The notes below the pieces were generated by a model, which searched no databases, was not told where the DNA came from, and worked only from the letters and a program-made list of their open reading frames with translations. From Corynebacterium timonense (GTDB taxonomy: Bacteria; Actinomycetota; Actinomycetes; Mycobacteriales; Mycobacteriaceae): a stretch of DNA of 64,000 nt. Positions 1 through 7,703 of the stretch are shown piece by piece; the first letter of the stretch is position 1; each line of letters begins with the position of its first letter. Both the position numbers and the translations under genes were made by a program. The stretch spans positions 992,001-1,056,000 of the forward strand of contig NZ_LT629765.1 in the NCBI RefSeq assembly GCF_900105305.1. The letters run 5' to 3'.

Positions 1-2
1 GA

Positions 3-683
3 CGCATCCGAGTGCTGGTCTGTCCCCCGAAGGGGCTAGGTGACAAGCGCCGCGAGATGCGCGAGGACGATCGCGCCAAGGTGCTCGACGCCTACGCCGC
101 GTTCGAGGACTCCGGCATGTCGAGGGTACTCACGCCCACGGACTTGGGTTTTCGGGACGTGCCGGTCACCAAACAGGCGCGTCTACGCGTCGAGGTCACC
201 GAGGACGCCAAGGCCGCGGTGGCGGAAGCGAAGAACGCGGTGTCTGAGCACGCCGACATGCTCGACGATGTGGCCGGCGCCCAGTTCAACGACCTGCCCG
301 CGGCGCTGAAGATCGCGGCGAAGAACCGCGGCCTGAAACTGCCCGTCACTGTGGTGGATGCGGCGCTCGAGGCTGTTGGTGTGCCGGACGAATCCGCGGA
401 CCCGAGCGTGGACCGGAAGGGAAAACCGGTGCTCGACCCCACGTTCACGTTGACCGAGCGCGTGCCGCTCACCGAGGACATCGACGAGCACATGGCGCGC
501 GAGGTTGTGCCGTTCGCGCCCGACGTGATCTGGGATGCGGACAAGGCCAAGGTGGGCTACGAGATCCCATTCAAGCGGGTGTTTTACACCCCGGCCCCGG
601 TGCGCCCGTTGGAGGAGATTGACGCGGATCTGGCCGTGGTCATGGGCCGGTTGGCGGAGAAGTTCGCGGAGGTGCGGGGGTGA
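3..683 (+). CDS. hsdM: Type I restriction-modification methyltransferase subunit HsdM, C-terminal part (5' cut by window edge)
   Basis: This is the last 226 codons of an open frame that runs off the left edge. It encodes the C-terminal helical part of an HsdM-type N6-adenine methyltransferase, the subunit that modifies DNA in a type I R-M complex (2 M + 1 S + 2 R). The stretch KRREMREDDR, which follows the catalytic domain in this family, is visible near the left edge; the SAM-binding and NPPF motifs would lie upstream, outside the window. The stop TGA overlaps the start region of hsdS, and hsdR follows with another overlap, so the three genes form one operon. The call relies strongly on that context. 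Confidence 0.88.
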   Translation, partial: RIRVLVCPPKGLGDKRREMREDDRAKVLDAYAAFEDSGMSRVLTPTDLGFRDVPVTKQARLRVEVTEDAKAAVAEAKNAVSEHADMLDDVAGAQFNDLPAALKIAAKNRGLKLPVTVVDAALEAVGVPDESADPSVDRKGKPVLDPTFTLTERVPLTEDIDEHMAREVVPFAPDVIWDADKAKVGYEIPFKRVFYTPAPVRPLEEIDADLAVVMGRLAEKFAEVRG

Positions 684-1915
684 TGGGGTCACCGAGCACT
701 GCGCCTCTTTGGAAGTTTGCCGAGGTTTCTCCCCCAACCCCGGAGTTTGGGAATCTTTCGAAGCATGACGAAGTGACGTTTATCCCGCTAGAGGATGTTT
801 GGCCGTCTCAGTCAGGTGAGGGTTTCCAAACGGTACCCTGGCACAAAAAATTGATTGGTTACACGCAGTTTCGAAGGGGTGACCTCCTACTCCCCAAGGT
901 GACTCCTACGGTCACTCACGGTAGAACGATGATTGCTCAAATTCCCACTGAGTTGGGAGTGGCATCCACAGAGGTATATACAGTCCGTCCCCGACCTGGG
1001 ACAGACTCGCGCTGGCTTGCCTATCTACTCGTAGGAATAGAATTCCTTGGGCTAGCCGGTGCTTCAGCTCAGGGTACCGGAGGACTGAAGCGAATCAGTG
1101 CTCAGTTCGTCGAGTCATTCCCTCTCCCGGACTCTTCTCCGTCCGTCCAGCGAGCCATCGCGGACTACCTCGACCGGGAGACCGGCGAGATCGACGCCAT
1201 GAGCGCGGATCTCGACGAGATGGAAGCGCTGCTGACCGAGCGGCAAGCAACCGCAATTGGGCGGCACCTTTGCGGGTCGAACGCACCCTATGCTCCGATC
1301 GCGACGATGGCGGAAGTCACGCTCGGGAAGATGGTCCAACCCGAGCGCAAAAACACCGAGGAGATAGAGGCGCCCTATCTACGTGCGGCTAACATATCTG
1401 CGCCAGGACAGCTCGATTTAACCGTTAAACCTAAGGTGATGTGGTTTTCGCAGTCAGAGTTATCACATTTGACGCTGGACCGCGGAGACGTCGTTATTGT
1501 CGAGGGGGGTGCCGGTTACGGGCGTGCGGCGTTGGTAGGCGACGCGCTCGACGGGTGGGCGTTCCAGAACTCGATTGTGCGCGTACGACCTCGCTCGGGT
1601 ATCGCTTCAGGTCCGTATCTCGCGTACGCATTGCAACACGCCCAAGCTCAGGGCCATATCGAGATCCTAGTGAATACCGCAACCCTGCCGCACTTCACAG
1701 CAGAGAAAGTAGAGCGGTTCCGCCTACCGCTTCCCCCCCTCGAAGAGCAGCGCCGCATCGCCGACCAGATCAACCGTGAAACCGTCGAGATCGACGCCAT
1801 GCTCGCCGATATTGCTGAACTGCGCGACCTTCTCGCCGAACGCCGCGCCGCCGCCATCTCGGCTGCTGTGGCCGGCCAGATCCACGTCCCCACCCCGTCT
1901 AAAGGAGCCCACTGA
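680..1915 (+). CDS. hsdS: Type I restriction-modification specificity subunit HsdS
   Basis: HsdS selects the bipartite DNA target of the type I complex. The 411-residue protein has the expected two-half design: a first target-recognition domain (about residues 1-155), a conserved helical repeat containing QRAIADYLDRET, a second recognition domain (about 200-350) and the matching repeat QRRIADQINRET near the end. Both repeats continue with E-I-D-A-M and a coiled coil that sets the spacing between the half-sites. The GTG at 680 lies 7 nt after GGAGG (668-672); an ATG three bases on, overlapping the hsdM stop as TGATG, is equally possible. The first recognition domain is visibly less GC-rich than the flanking DNA, as is usual for exchanged domains. 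Confidence 0.93.
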   Translation: MMGSPSTAPLWKFAEVSPPTPEFGNLSKHDEVTFIPLEDVWPSQSGEGFQTVPWHKKLIGYTQFRRGDLLLPKVTPTVTHGRTMIAQIPTELGVASTEVYTVRPRPGTDSRWLAYLLVGIEFLGLAGASAQGTGGLKRISAQFVESFPLPDSSPSVQRAIADYLDRETGEIDAMSADLDEMEALLTERQATAIGRHLCGSNAPYAPIATMAEVTLGKMVQPERKNTEEIEAPYLRAANISAPGQLDLTVKPKVMWFSQSELSHLTLDRGDVVIVEGGAGYGRAALVGDALDGWAFQNSIVRVRPRSGIASGPYLAYALQHAQAQGHIEILVNTATLPHFTAEKVERFRLPLPPLEEQRRIADQINRETVEIDAMLADIAELRDLLAERRAAAISAAVAGQIHVPTPSKGAH

Positions 1916-4900
1916 TGGTTAAGCCGTACATCCTCCACGAAGCTTCCCTCGAAGACACCATTTGCAACGGCCTCGCCCAGCGGGGGTGGGTCTACGTCGA
2001 CGGGGTACGCGACACAGGCTGGGACGCACGCCTGGGCCTGTTCCCTGCCGACGTGCTCGCCTGGCTCAAAGGACAGTACTCCGACGAGTACGACAAGGCC
2101 ATCCCGGAGGGGCTGCCGGACGCGAGCCGGGACACCGCGGAGCGTAAGCTCCTGGAATTCGTCGCCGACCAGCTCGAAACGCGCACCAAGCGCGACCCGC
2201 GCACAGGCCGCACCATTGGTGGGTTGCTCGGCAGCCTGCACGAAGGCTTCAAATACGCCCAGGTTGGTGCGCGCTCAGCCACGTTCGGGCCGATGGTGGC
2301 GTTCCCACCCGCTAACCCCCTGCTCGCGCTTGCCCAGGAGCGTGCCAACGCGAACATTTTGCGAGTGATCCGCCAAGTTCACTTCGACCCGAAGTCGAAC
2401 GAGACGCTTGACCTGGTGCTCACGGTCAACGGCATCCCGGTGGCAACGATGGAGCTGAAAACCGACAACACCCAGTCGGTCGCTGCCGCACGCAAGCAGT
2501 ACCGCGAAGACCGCGTCCCGTCACCGACACGCCGAGTTCTGCTGCCGGGGCGCGCACTGGTTCACTTCGCCGTCTCCAACATGGAGGTGTGGATGACCAC
2601 GGCGCTCAAGGGCGCGGATACGTACTTCCTGCCGTTTAACCAGGGGCATGAGGGCGGTGGCGGCAACCCACCGCGTGAGGGGTCGTCGGCCACGGCTTAC
2701 CTGTGGGAGGAAACTCTAGAGCGCGATCAATTCTTGCGGATCCTGCGCGATTTCGCGGTATGGGAGCCGGACGCGAAGCCGAAAAAAGGCACGCCCGGCG
2801 GGAAGCTGATTTTCCCGCGCTACCACCAGCTGCGCGCGGTGGAGGCCGTAGCGCGGGACGTGACGGCCAACGGGCCAGGTGGGCGTTACCTGATTGAGCA
2901 CTCTGCGGGTTCGGGAAAGACAAAGACGATTGCGTGGTTGGCGCACCGCCTCATCCGCCATGTGGGCGCTGGGGGCACGAAGACGTTCGATTCGGTGATC
3001 GTGGTCACCGACCGCACAGCGCTGGATACGAACGTGCGCGCTGATATGCAGATGCTTGCTTCGTCGCACGGACTCGTTGTGGCGGTCGGCGAAGACTCCG
3101 GCGCGAAATCCCCACAGCTCAAGAAGGCCATCGACGAGGGCGACCACATCATTACGTGCACGTTGCAGACGTTCCCGGAGGTGATGAGACTCCTTGAAGG
3201 CGAGGAGAACTTGGGCTCTCGCAACTGGTGCGTGATCGCCGACGAGGCGCACTCCTCGCAGACGGGCTCCTCCGCGACGGCGCTTAAGGAGCTGCTGACC
3301 GGCGTGGAGGTCGACACCGACAGTGACGTCAGCGCCGACGAGTTGTTGGCCATGCGGCAGAGCGCCGTGGCCAACGCGGTGAATCTGACCTTTGTCGCGC
3401 TGACGGCGACCCCCAAGGGAAAAACGTTGCGCCTGTTCGGCACCGAGAACGACAAAGGTGAGTGGGTCGCATTCGACACGTATCCGATGGGTCAGGCCAT
3501 TGAGGAAGGCTTCATTCTCGACGTGTTGAAGAACTACTCCACCTACGACATGTGGGCCGAGGTGCGCGACGAGCTGGGGCGGACTGAAGAAGTCAACGAA
3601 CGCGCTGCGGTGACCGACATGGTGCGGTTTATCCGCTTGCACCCGACCTCGATTGCGCAGAAGGTTGAGGTCGTCATCGAGCACTTCCGCCGCAACGTGG
3701 CGCATCATTTGGGCGGCGAGGCACGGGCGATGGTGGTGACCGACTCGCGCAAGGCCGCGGTGCGGTGGTCGGAGGAGATGAACAAGTATATCGAGGCGAA
3801 GGGCTACGATTTTCGCTCCCTGGTGGCGTTTTCGGACGCAGTGAAACTCGACGACTACCCGGAGCCTGTGACCGAGATTGGGCTCAATGGAGTCCCGGAC
3901 GTAGAGCAGGCGTTCAAGGACGACGACCTGGGCTACCGCGTGTTGATCGTGGCGAATAAATTCCAGACCGGGTTCAATGAGCCGCGGCTGTGCGCGATGT
4001 ATGTGGACAAGAAGCTTTCCGGGGTGGCGACAGTGCAGACACTGTCGCGGTTGAACCGGATCTACCCGGGAAAGCCGAATCCTATGGTGGTGGATTTCGT
4101 CAACACCCCGGAGCTGGTCGTGAAAGACTTCGCGCGCTACTACCAGGGCGCAAAGATCACGACGGATGTCGCCCCGAATGAGCTGCACAAACTGGGCCTC
4201 GACTTGGACGTGTCTGGCTACTACACCGACGAAGAAATGGACGAGGTGGCTCAGAAGTACGTCGAGGGGGTCGACTCCGAGGGACTGCATGCCGCGACAG
4301 CGCCTATCATCGCGCGCTGGGTAAGCTCCGTGAAGGCGGGACAGACCGACGCAGACGAGCGGGAGCGAGCGCGCGAGTTCAAGGTTCGTGTGAGCAAATA
4401 CCGCAACGCCTACGAGTTCCTCTCCCAGATCGTCGACTACGCCGACCCCGAGGTGTCCAAGCGTGCGATCCTGTGCGCCGTATTGGAGCGGAACCTGCAC
4501 CTCTCCGACGACCCAGAGGACGTGGAGGACTTCCTCACTGGGATCACGCTCGCAGGAGCAGCGGTCACACAGCACGAAACCGAGGCCGACTACTCCATCA
4601 GTGAGGGCGAGGGCGAGCTCAACACCCCGCAGTTCACGGTGACGTTGGGTGCTGCCGGGACTCCGATGCGAACGGCGTTCGACGAAGCGGTAGAAAAGGT
4701 CAATGACTTGTTCTCGATGGCGGGTGTAGACCTGCACTCGGGCGAAACGGCGAACATGATTGTCGCTGCGTGGGGAACGTTGGCGCAGCAGCCGCAGGCC
4801 GTGAAGTTGGGTAAGACGAACTCAAAGGATCAGCTCAAGCGCTCAAAGAAGTTCCAAACCGAGGCCACCAAGGCGATCCTTTCTGGTATCGAGGAGCGCA

Positions 4901-5049
4901 AACAGCGAGACGCCCTCCTGTCCAGCGACAGGCAGATGTTGCAGAACGTGGTTGGCGTACTCGCGGAGCTCATGGCCGCGGCGAAGGAGATGGGCGAGCT
5001 GGACTGTTCAGAAGACCGAAATGGTAGCGGTATGGTGAGTATCTGGTAG
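1915..5049 (+). CDS. hsdR: Type I restriction endonuclease subunit HsdR
   Basis: HsdR is the motor and nuclease subunit that translocates DNA and cuts unmodified molecules. The N-terminal PD-(D/E)xK nuclease is seen around residues 160-185 (DLVLTVNG, then MELKTDN). A helicase core follows, with Walker A SAGSGKTKT near residue 330, DEAH (IADEAHSS) near 442, and LTATPKGK after it. ATG 1915 overlaps the hsdS stop (TGATG). The 3' end is odd: after GELD (codon ending at 5004) the frame enters an IS21-type element and reads 14 foreign residues, CSEDRNGSGMVSIW, to a stop at 5047-5049. Removing the element and one target copy puts TAA directly after GELD, giving an inferred ancestral length of 1,030 residues against 1,044 now. 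Confidence 0.95.
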   Translation: MVKPYILHEASLEDTICNGLAQRGWVYVDGVRDTGWDARLGLFPADVLAWLKGQYSDEYDKAIPEGLPDASRDTAERKLLEFVADQLETRTKRDPRTGRTIGGLLGSLHEGFKYAQVGARSATFGPMVAFPPANPLLALAQERANANILRVIRQVHFDPKSNETLDLVLTVNGIPVATMELKTDNTQSVAAARKQYREDRVPSPTRRVLLPGRALVHFAVSNMEVWMTTALKGADTYFLPFNQGHEGGGGNPPREGSSATAYLWEETLERDQFLRILRDFAVWEPDAKPKKGTPGGKLIFPRYHQLRAVEAVARDVTANGPGGRYLIEHSAGSGKTKTIAWLAHRLIRHVGAGGTKTFDSVIVVTDRTALDTNVRADMQMLASSHGLVVAVGEDSGAKSPQLKKAIDEGDHIITCTLQTFPEVMRLLEGEENLGSRNWCVIADEAHSSQTGSSATALKELLTGVEVDTDSDVSADELLAMRQSAVANAVNLTFVALTATPKGKTLRLFGTENDKGEWVAFDTYPMGQAIEEGFILDVLKNYSTYDMWAEVRDELGRTEEVNERAAVTDMVRFIRLHPTSIAQKVEVVIEHFRRNVAHHLGGEARAMVVTDSRKAAVRWSEEMNKYIEAKGYDFRSLVAFSDAVKLDDYPEPVTEIGLNGVPDVEQAFKDDDLGYRVLIVANKFQTGFNEPRLCAMYVDKKLSGVATVQTLSRLNRIYPGKPNPMVVDFVNTPELVVKDFARYYQGAKITTDVAPNELHKLGLDLDVSGYYTDEEMDEVAQKYVEGVDSEGLHAATAPIIARWVSSVKAGQTDADERERAREFKVRVSKYRNAYEFLSQIVDYADPEVSKRAILCAVLERNLHLSDDPEDVEDFLTGITLAGAAVTQHETEADYSISEGEGELNTPQFTVTLGAAGTPMRTAFDEAVEKVNDLFSMAGVDLHSGETANMIVAAWGTLAQQPQAVKLGKTNSKDQLKRSKKFQTEATKAILSGIEERKQRDALLSSDRQMLQNVVGVLAELMAAAKEMGELDCSEDRNGSGMVSIW

Positions 5050-5072
5050 CGCCTGAGTGGGTACCCGGTAGC
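5005..5072. repeat. Left terminal repeat array of the IS21-type element
   Basis: TGTT terminus at 5005 followed by three GGTAGC boxes at 5023, 5045 and 5067 (22-bp period, 16 bp between boxes). The array provides the last 14 codons and the stop of hsdR. The boxes are presumed transposase binding sites by analogy with IS21 (inference). Confidence 0.85.
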
Positions 5073-5099
5073 GGTATCTCACTCAGGCGTTTCCGGTTG

Positions 5100-5564
5100 T
5101 TATGCGTTGGTGGTCAGGCGCATGTTTGGTCCTTCGAGTGTGATGATTTCGGCGCCGGAGACGAGTCGGTTGAGGATTGACTCGGAGATCACGGCGTCGG
5201 GGATGGACTTGTACCACTCGTGTGGGGTGAACTGTGAGGTCACAATGGTTGAGACTTTGCGTTCCCGCCCGGCGAGGATATTGAGTAGTTGGTGCGCGGT
5301 CGCGGCATCAACAGGTGTGGTGAGAAAGTCATCCAGGACTAGGACGTCGGCGTCGTGGAGTTGCTGAATGAACTTCAGCCGTGTGGGGTTATCGGGTTGG
5401 AGGACTGCCAGTTCGGCGGCGAGCATGTCGGTGTGGTAGAACCGTGCGGAGTAGTCGTTGCGGCATGCTGCGGTGATGAGTGCTTGGGCGAGGTAGGTTT
5501 TACCAACTGAGGATTTGGTTCGCTCGTGAAACCGCGCGGTGCGAGCATCCGAGCTGGTGTTCAA
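5100..5564 (-). pseudogene. istB: IstB-like ATPase helper of IS21, N-terminally truncated
   Basis: The frame matches the C-terminal two-thirds of IstB, the AAA+ ATPase that assists the IstA transposase. The tail of Walker A (VGKTYLAQAL), a Walker B-like VLVLDDFLT and the sensor region VSTIVTSQF are present. The first glycines of the P-loop and the whole N-terminal domain are missing. Upstream of VGKT the DNA is istA sequence read in another frame, so the TTG start at 5564 is only where the frame happens to open. The deletion junction lies at about 5505-5515. The product is unlikely to work because the P-loop is incomplete. Confidence 0.88.
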
Positions 5565-5622
5565 TCTGGCGGTAAGAACGCTGCCGAATCAGCAGCGTCA
5601 TCACCGCACGGTAATCCGTCAT
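5500..5622 (-). pseudogene. istA: IstA transposase N-terminal fragment of IS21 (40 codons)
   Basis: A 40-residue frame begins MTDYRAVMTLLIRQ and reads through EHQLGCSHRAV, the start of the helix-turn-helix domain of IS21 IstA transposases. It ends at TAA (5500-5502) just after the junction with istB DNA. AAGGAG stands 7-8 nt before ATG 5622, so the original translation start is intact. The remainder of istA, including the DDE catalytic core, and the first part of istB are deleted. The two fragments are out of frame with each other, so no fusion protein is expected. Confidence 0.8.
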
Positions 5623-5633
5623 AGGCGGACTCC

Positions 5634-5676
5634 TTCCAGTACGAGCCGCACCCGAGTGGTGCGGCTCGTACTGGAA
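5634..5676. repeat. Perfect 18-bp inverted repeat inside the IS, upstream of istA
   Basis: TTCCAGTACGAGCCGCAC at 5634-5651 is exactly repeated in inverse at 5659-5676 with a 7-nt loop. It lies between the right terminal array and the istA ribosome binding site. It may attenuate or insulate istA from outside transcription (inference); there is no T-run to make it a classical terminator. Confidence 0.85.
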
Positions 5677-5700
5677 GTATCACCTTGAGCGCTGTGAGCT

Positions 5701-5768
5701 GCTACCGGATACTCACTGAAGCGCTACCGGAAAGTCACGACGCTGCTACCAAATAGCCGGTCGCAACA
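5701..5768. repeat. Right terminal repeat array of the IS21-type element
   Basis: Three GCTACC boxes (inverse of GGTAGC) at 5701, 5723 and 5745, again with a 22-bp period, then AACA ending at 5768, 18 bp after the last box. This mirrors the left end exactly in spacing; the sequence between boxes is only partly conserved. Confidence 0.85.
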
Positions 5769-5780
5769 TGGACTAAACGC

Positions 5781-5805
5781 GAGACGCGGCAGACGCCGCG
5801 TACTC
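5781..5805 (+). terminator. hsdR: Weak hairpin after the original hsdR stop
   Basis: ACGCGGC (5784-5790) and GCCGCGT (5795-5801) pair around AGAC, extendable by GAG/CTC with one bulge. It sits a few bases after the ancestral hsdR stop and could be its terminator, but it lacks a T-run. The rest of the gap to 5966 shows no gene. Confidence 0.35.
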
Positions 5806-5966
5806 AATGGACGAACCGTCGAGTACGTACCTACGCCGTCTCCTAGCCGTGGATCGCTGGGATGCTTTGTCCGAGCGTGGAAACGAACGAAGCGGTAGCT
5901 CGACAAAATCAGACAACAGAGCTGTCCGGAGTCATCTCAGCCACTCCTGCTTACCACGAGGTTGAA

Positions 5967-7523
5967 CTACGGCAGGAACTGTTCAAACCCTGGGATGAGG
6001 TTGAAGTATTTGGCCGCACCCAGCAGTGAGACCACGGCTGCAATGAGCCCGATGGTAATAGCGACGGCGCCACCGACCGAGGACCCCGACGACAAGACGG
6101 TCGACCCCTGCGCTGTCGGCACAGGATCGGCCTGAACCCAGTCGACCGATAGATAGTCGTCGTGGGGCACCTCGAACGTAAACATAATCCTGTTTTTGCC
6201 CTCCTCGAGTTCAAACTCCCCTAGATCTTCGACGGTAAAGTTCCGCTTGTGCGTGGTGTTCGGCAGATCTACGGCCCGCTTCTGGTGATTCTCGGTTTCT
6301 ACGACGACCCTGGCTCCTGGCTCACGCTCCGACGACTGGCGCATCGACAGGTTGTATGTCCCGGCCGCCGGCACCTCGACATCAAGGGCCCAATACTCTC
6401 CATCCCTGATGAACTGAATAACCCGCGCCCCGTGCAAATTGCAGGCGTCAACGGGGTTTTCTGGCCGAGCGATGGGCTCTTCGCACTCGTTCTCGGTGGT
6501 GTCGTTGTACCATTCAGAGTCGTCTACATAATCCTCGGCTTGGACCCTGATCGTGTCTGGCCCCCGAAGATACGTTGCCATATCGTTGCCATCGCGCCAG
6601 TATTTCATCGCCTGCACGTCGTCGGTCTGGATTGCATCCGCCCCACGCGAAACATGATACGCCCAACCGTCGTCAGGGTTGAGTATCGATGCTTCGTCAG
6701 TGTACCCACCTGAGATCTTGGTCCACATGGCGTTAGCAAAGATGCCCGCCTGGCCATCCGCTTTCTGCCAGAATTCGTCAGTTCCCTGGATCTCCCTTTC
6801 TTCACCGTCTTTTGGTTTGTCCCAGTTGATCTCGAACATGTGCGGGATGGTGTCACCGAAGTCGTCGATGTGCCCAGCCTTGCTGTTGTTTAGGATGTGC
6901 ATGTAATAGACATCCGGATAGGTCTCCATGAATTCGACCGCTTCGGCGACAGTCGGCGCGTTTTTGAACAACCCGTAGGACGCCATATCGCGCTCGGCGA
7001 GAGCAGCGTAAATCTGCTCGCGGTAGTCCCAGCCTTTGTCAAAGTTGATGAGAACGTTGTGTCCTTCGACCGCATCCAACAGTTCTTCCAACGTGGGAAT
7101 CTGGTGGCCGGTCAGTGGGGCTGGACCGTTCCCAAGCCCTTCACGGAGTCGCAGTTGTTTGAGCTCCGCGAGTGTCAAGTCGGCGACATTCCCAAAACCG
7201 TTTGTCGTTCGGTCCACGCTCTCATCGTGAATAACCACGAGGTGGCCATCCCTGGTTTTTCTGATATCAGCTTCGAGGATATCTGCGCCGTCCTCGATGG
7301 CGGCACGAAATGCTGCAATCGAGTTCTCAGGGGCCTTTCGCCATTGGCCGCGGTGCGCGACGATCCAGGGCTTCGGTGAGTTCCCCAACGGCAGCTGGAT
7401 CGTGGACGCCCTGTCAGACCCGCGGGAATCAGTTTGGTCCACAGCGTTAGCTGCCGAAGACGTTGTAATAACCTGTACTGCCGCTACCAGTGCAGCCAGT
7501 GAAGTTTTAAGCGAAGTGTGCAT
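5967..7523 (-). CDS. Secreted glycerophosphodiester phosphodiesterase with C-terminal CBM-like domain and membrane anchor
   Basis: This 518-residue exported protein is predicted to hydrolyse glycerophosphodiesters. An N-terminal signal peptide ends near ANA-27. The GDPD barrel begins at about residue 52 with the family signatures AHRG (H57, R58), APEN (E66), E84-A-D86 and IHDES (H99), the metal and catalytic positions of the family. Residues about 320-470 look like a CBM6/35-type beta-sandwich (RVQAEDYVD, GEYWALDV, LSVDWVQ), which would bind surface sugars. A hydrophobic segment near 485-505 may anchor it in the membrane. No strong ribosome site is seen at ATG 7523. It is convergent to hsdR. 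The catalytic call is firm; the lectin-like call is by pattern only. Confidence 0.85.
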   Translation of the reverse strand: MHTSLKTSLAALVAAVQVITTSSAANAVDQTDSRGSDRASTIQLPLGNSPKPWIVAHRGQWRKAPENSIAAFRAAIEDGADILEADIRKTRDGHLVVIHDESVDRTTNGFGNVADLTLAELKQLRLREGLGNGPAPLTGHQIPTLEELLDAVEGHNVLINFDKGWDYREQIYAALAERDMASYGLFKNAPTVAEAVEFMETYPDVYYMHILNNSKAGHIDDFGDTIPHMFEINWDKPKDGEEREIQGTDEFWQKADGQAGIFANAMWTKISGGYTDEASILNPDDGWAYHVSRGADAIQTDDVQAMKYWRDGNDMATYLRGPDTIRVQAEDYVDDSEWYNDTTENECEEPIARPENPVDACNLHGARVIQFIRDGEYWALDVEVPAAGTYNLSMRQSSEREPGARVVVETENHQKRAVDLPNTTHKRNFTVEDLGEFELEEGKNRIMFTFEVPHDDYLSVDWVQADPVPTAQGSTVLSSGSSVGGAVAITIGLIAAVVSLLGAAKYFNLIPGFEQFLP

Positions 7524-7580
7524 GAGAGCATGACATCAGCTCTCAAAATACTGTGCAACGGTGGGAAAACATCGCACTAT

Positions 7581-7600
7581 ATGCCCCTACATGCCCCTAC
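7581..7600. repeat. Tandem 10-bp repeat between the GDPD and esterase genes
   Basis: ATGCCCCTAC occurs twice in tandem, with a third partial copy (ATG) following. The surrounding gap (7524-7703) is AT-richer than its neighbours and probably holds the GDPD promoter, but no clear hexamers were recognised. Confidence 0.5.
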
Positions 7601-7703
7601 ATGGACCTTTAATGCCAAAGTTAACCACAGTTTTTCGAGTTTTCGCGCCGATTTCATAAAAACTTTCGCATGACCATCGGCCACTTCACCTGGCAGTAAC
7701 CCC

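Larger units (their letters stand above)
5005..5768 (-). mobile_element. Internally deleted IS21-family element (764 bp) with 5-bp target duplication
   Basis: Both ends start 5'-TGTT (5005 inward, and the reverse complement from 5768). Each end carries three copies of GGTAGC at an exact 22-bp period: 5023, 5045 and 5067 on the left, and inverted at 5701, 5723 and 5745 on the right. The first copy is 18 nt from the terminus at both ends. TGGAC flanks the element on both sides (5000-5004 and 5769-5773), a 5-bp target duplication. Multiple terminal repeats are typical of IS21. Inside, the start of istA is joined to the end of istB by a large deletion, so no functional transposase is encoded and movement would need a full-length relative elsewhere. 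Confidence 0.9.

Noticed and set aside
2716..4737. 673-codon minus-strand ORF opposite hsdR
   Set aside because: It is antisense to a clear HsdR with helicase and nuclease motifs, and its low-complexity His/Arg/Val-rich translation fits no family. GC-rich DNA gives such shadows.
5023..5072. Regular GGTAGC repeats as a CRISPR array
   Set aside because: Units are only 6 bp at a 22-bp period, mirrored at the other end of an IS21 element. They are transposase-binding repeats, not CRISPR.
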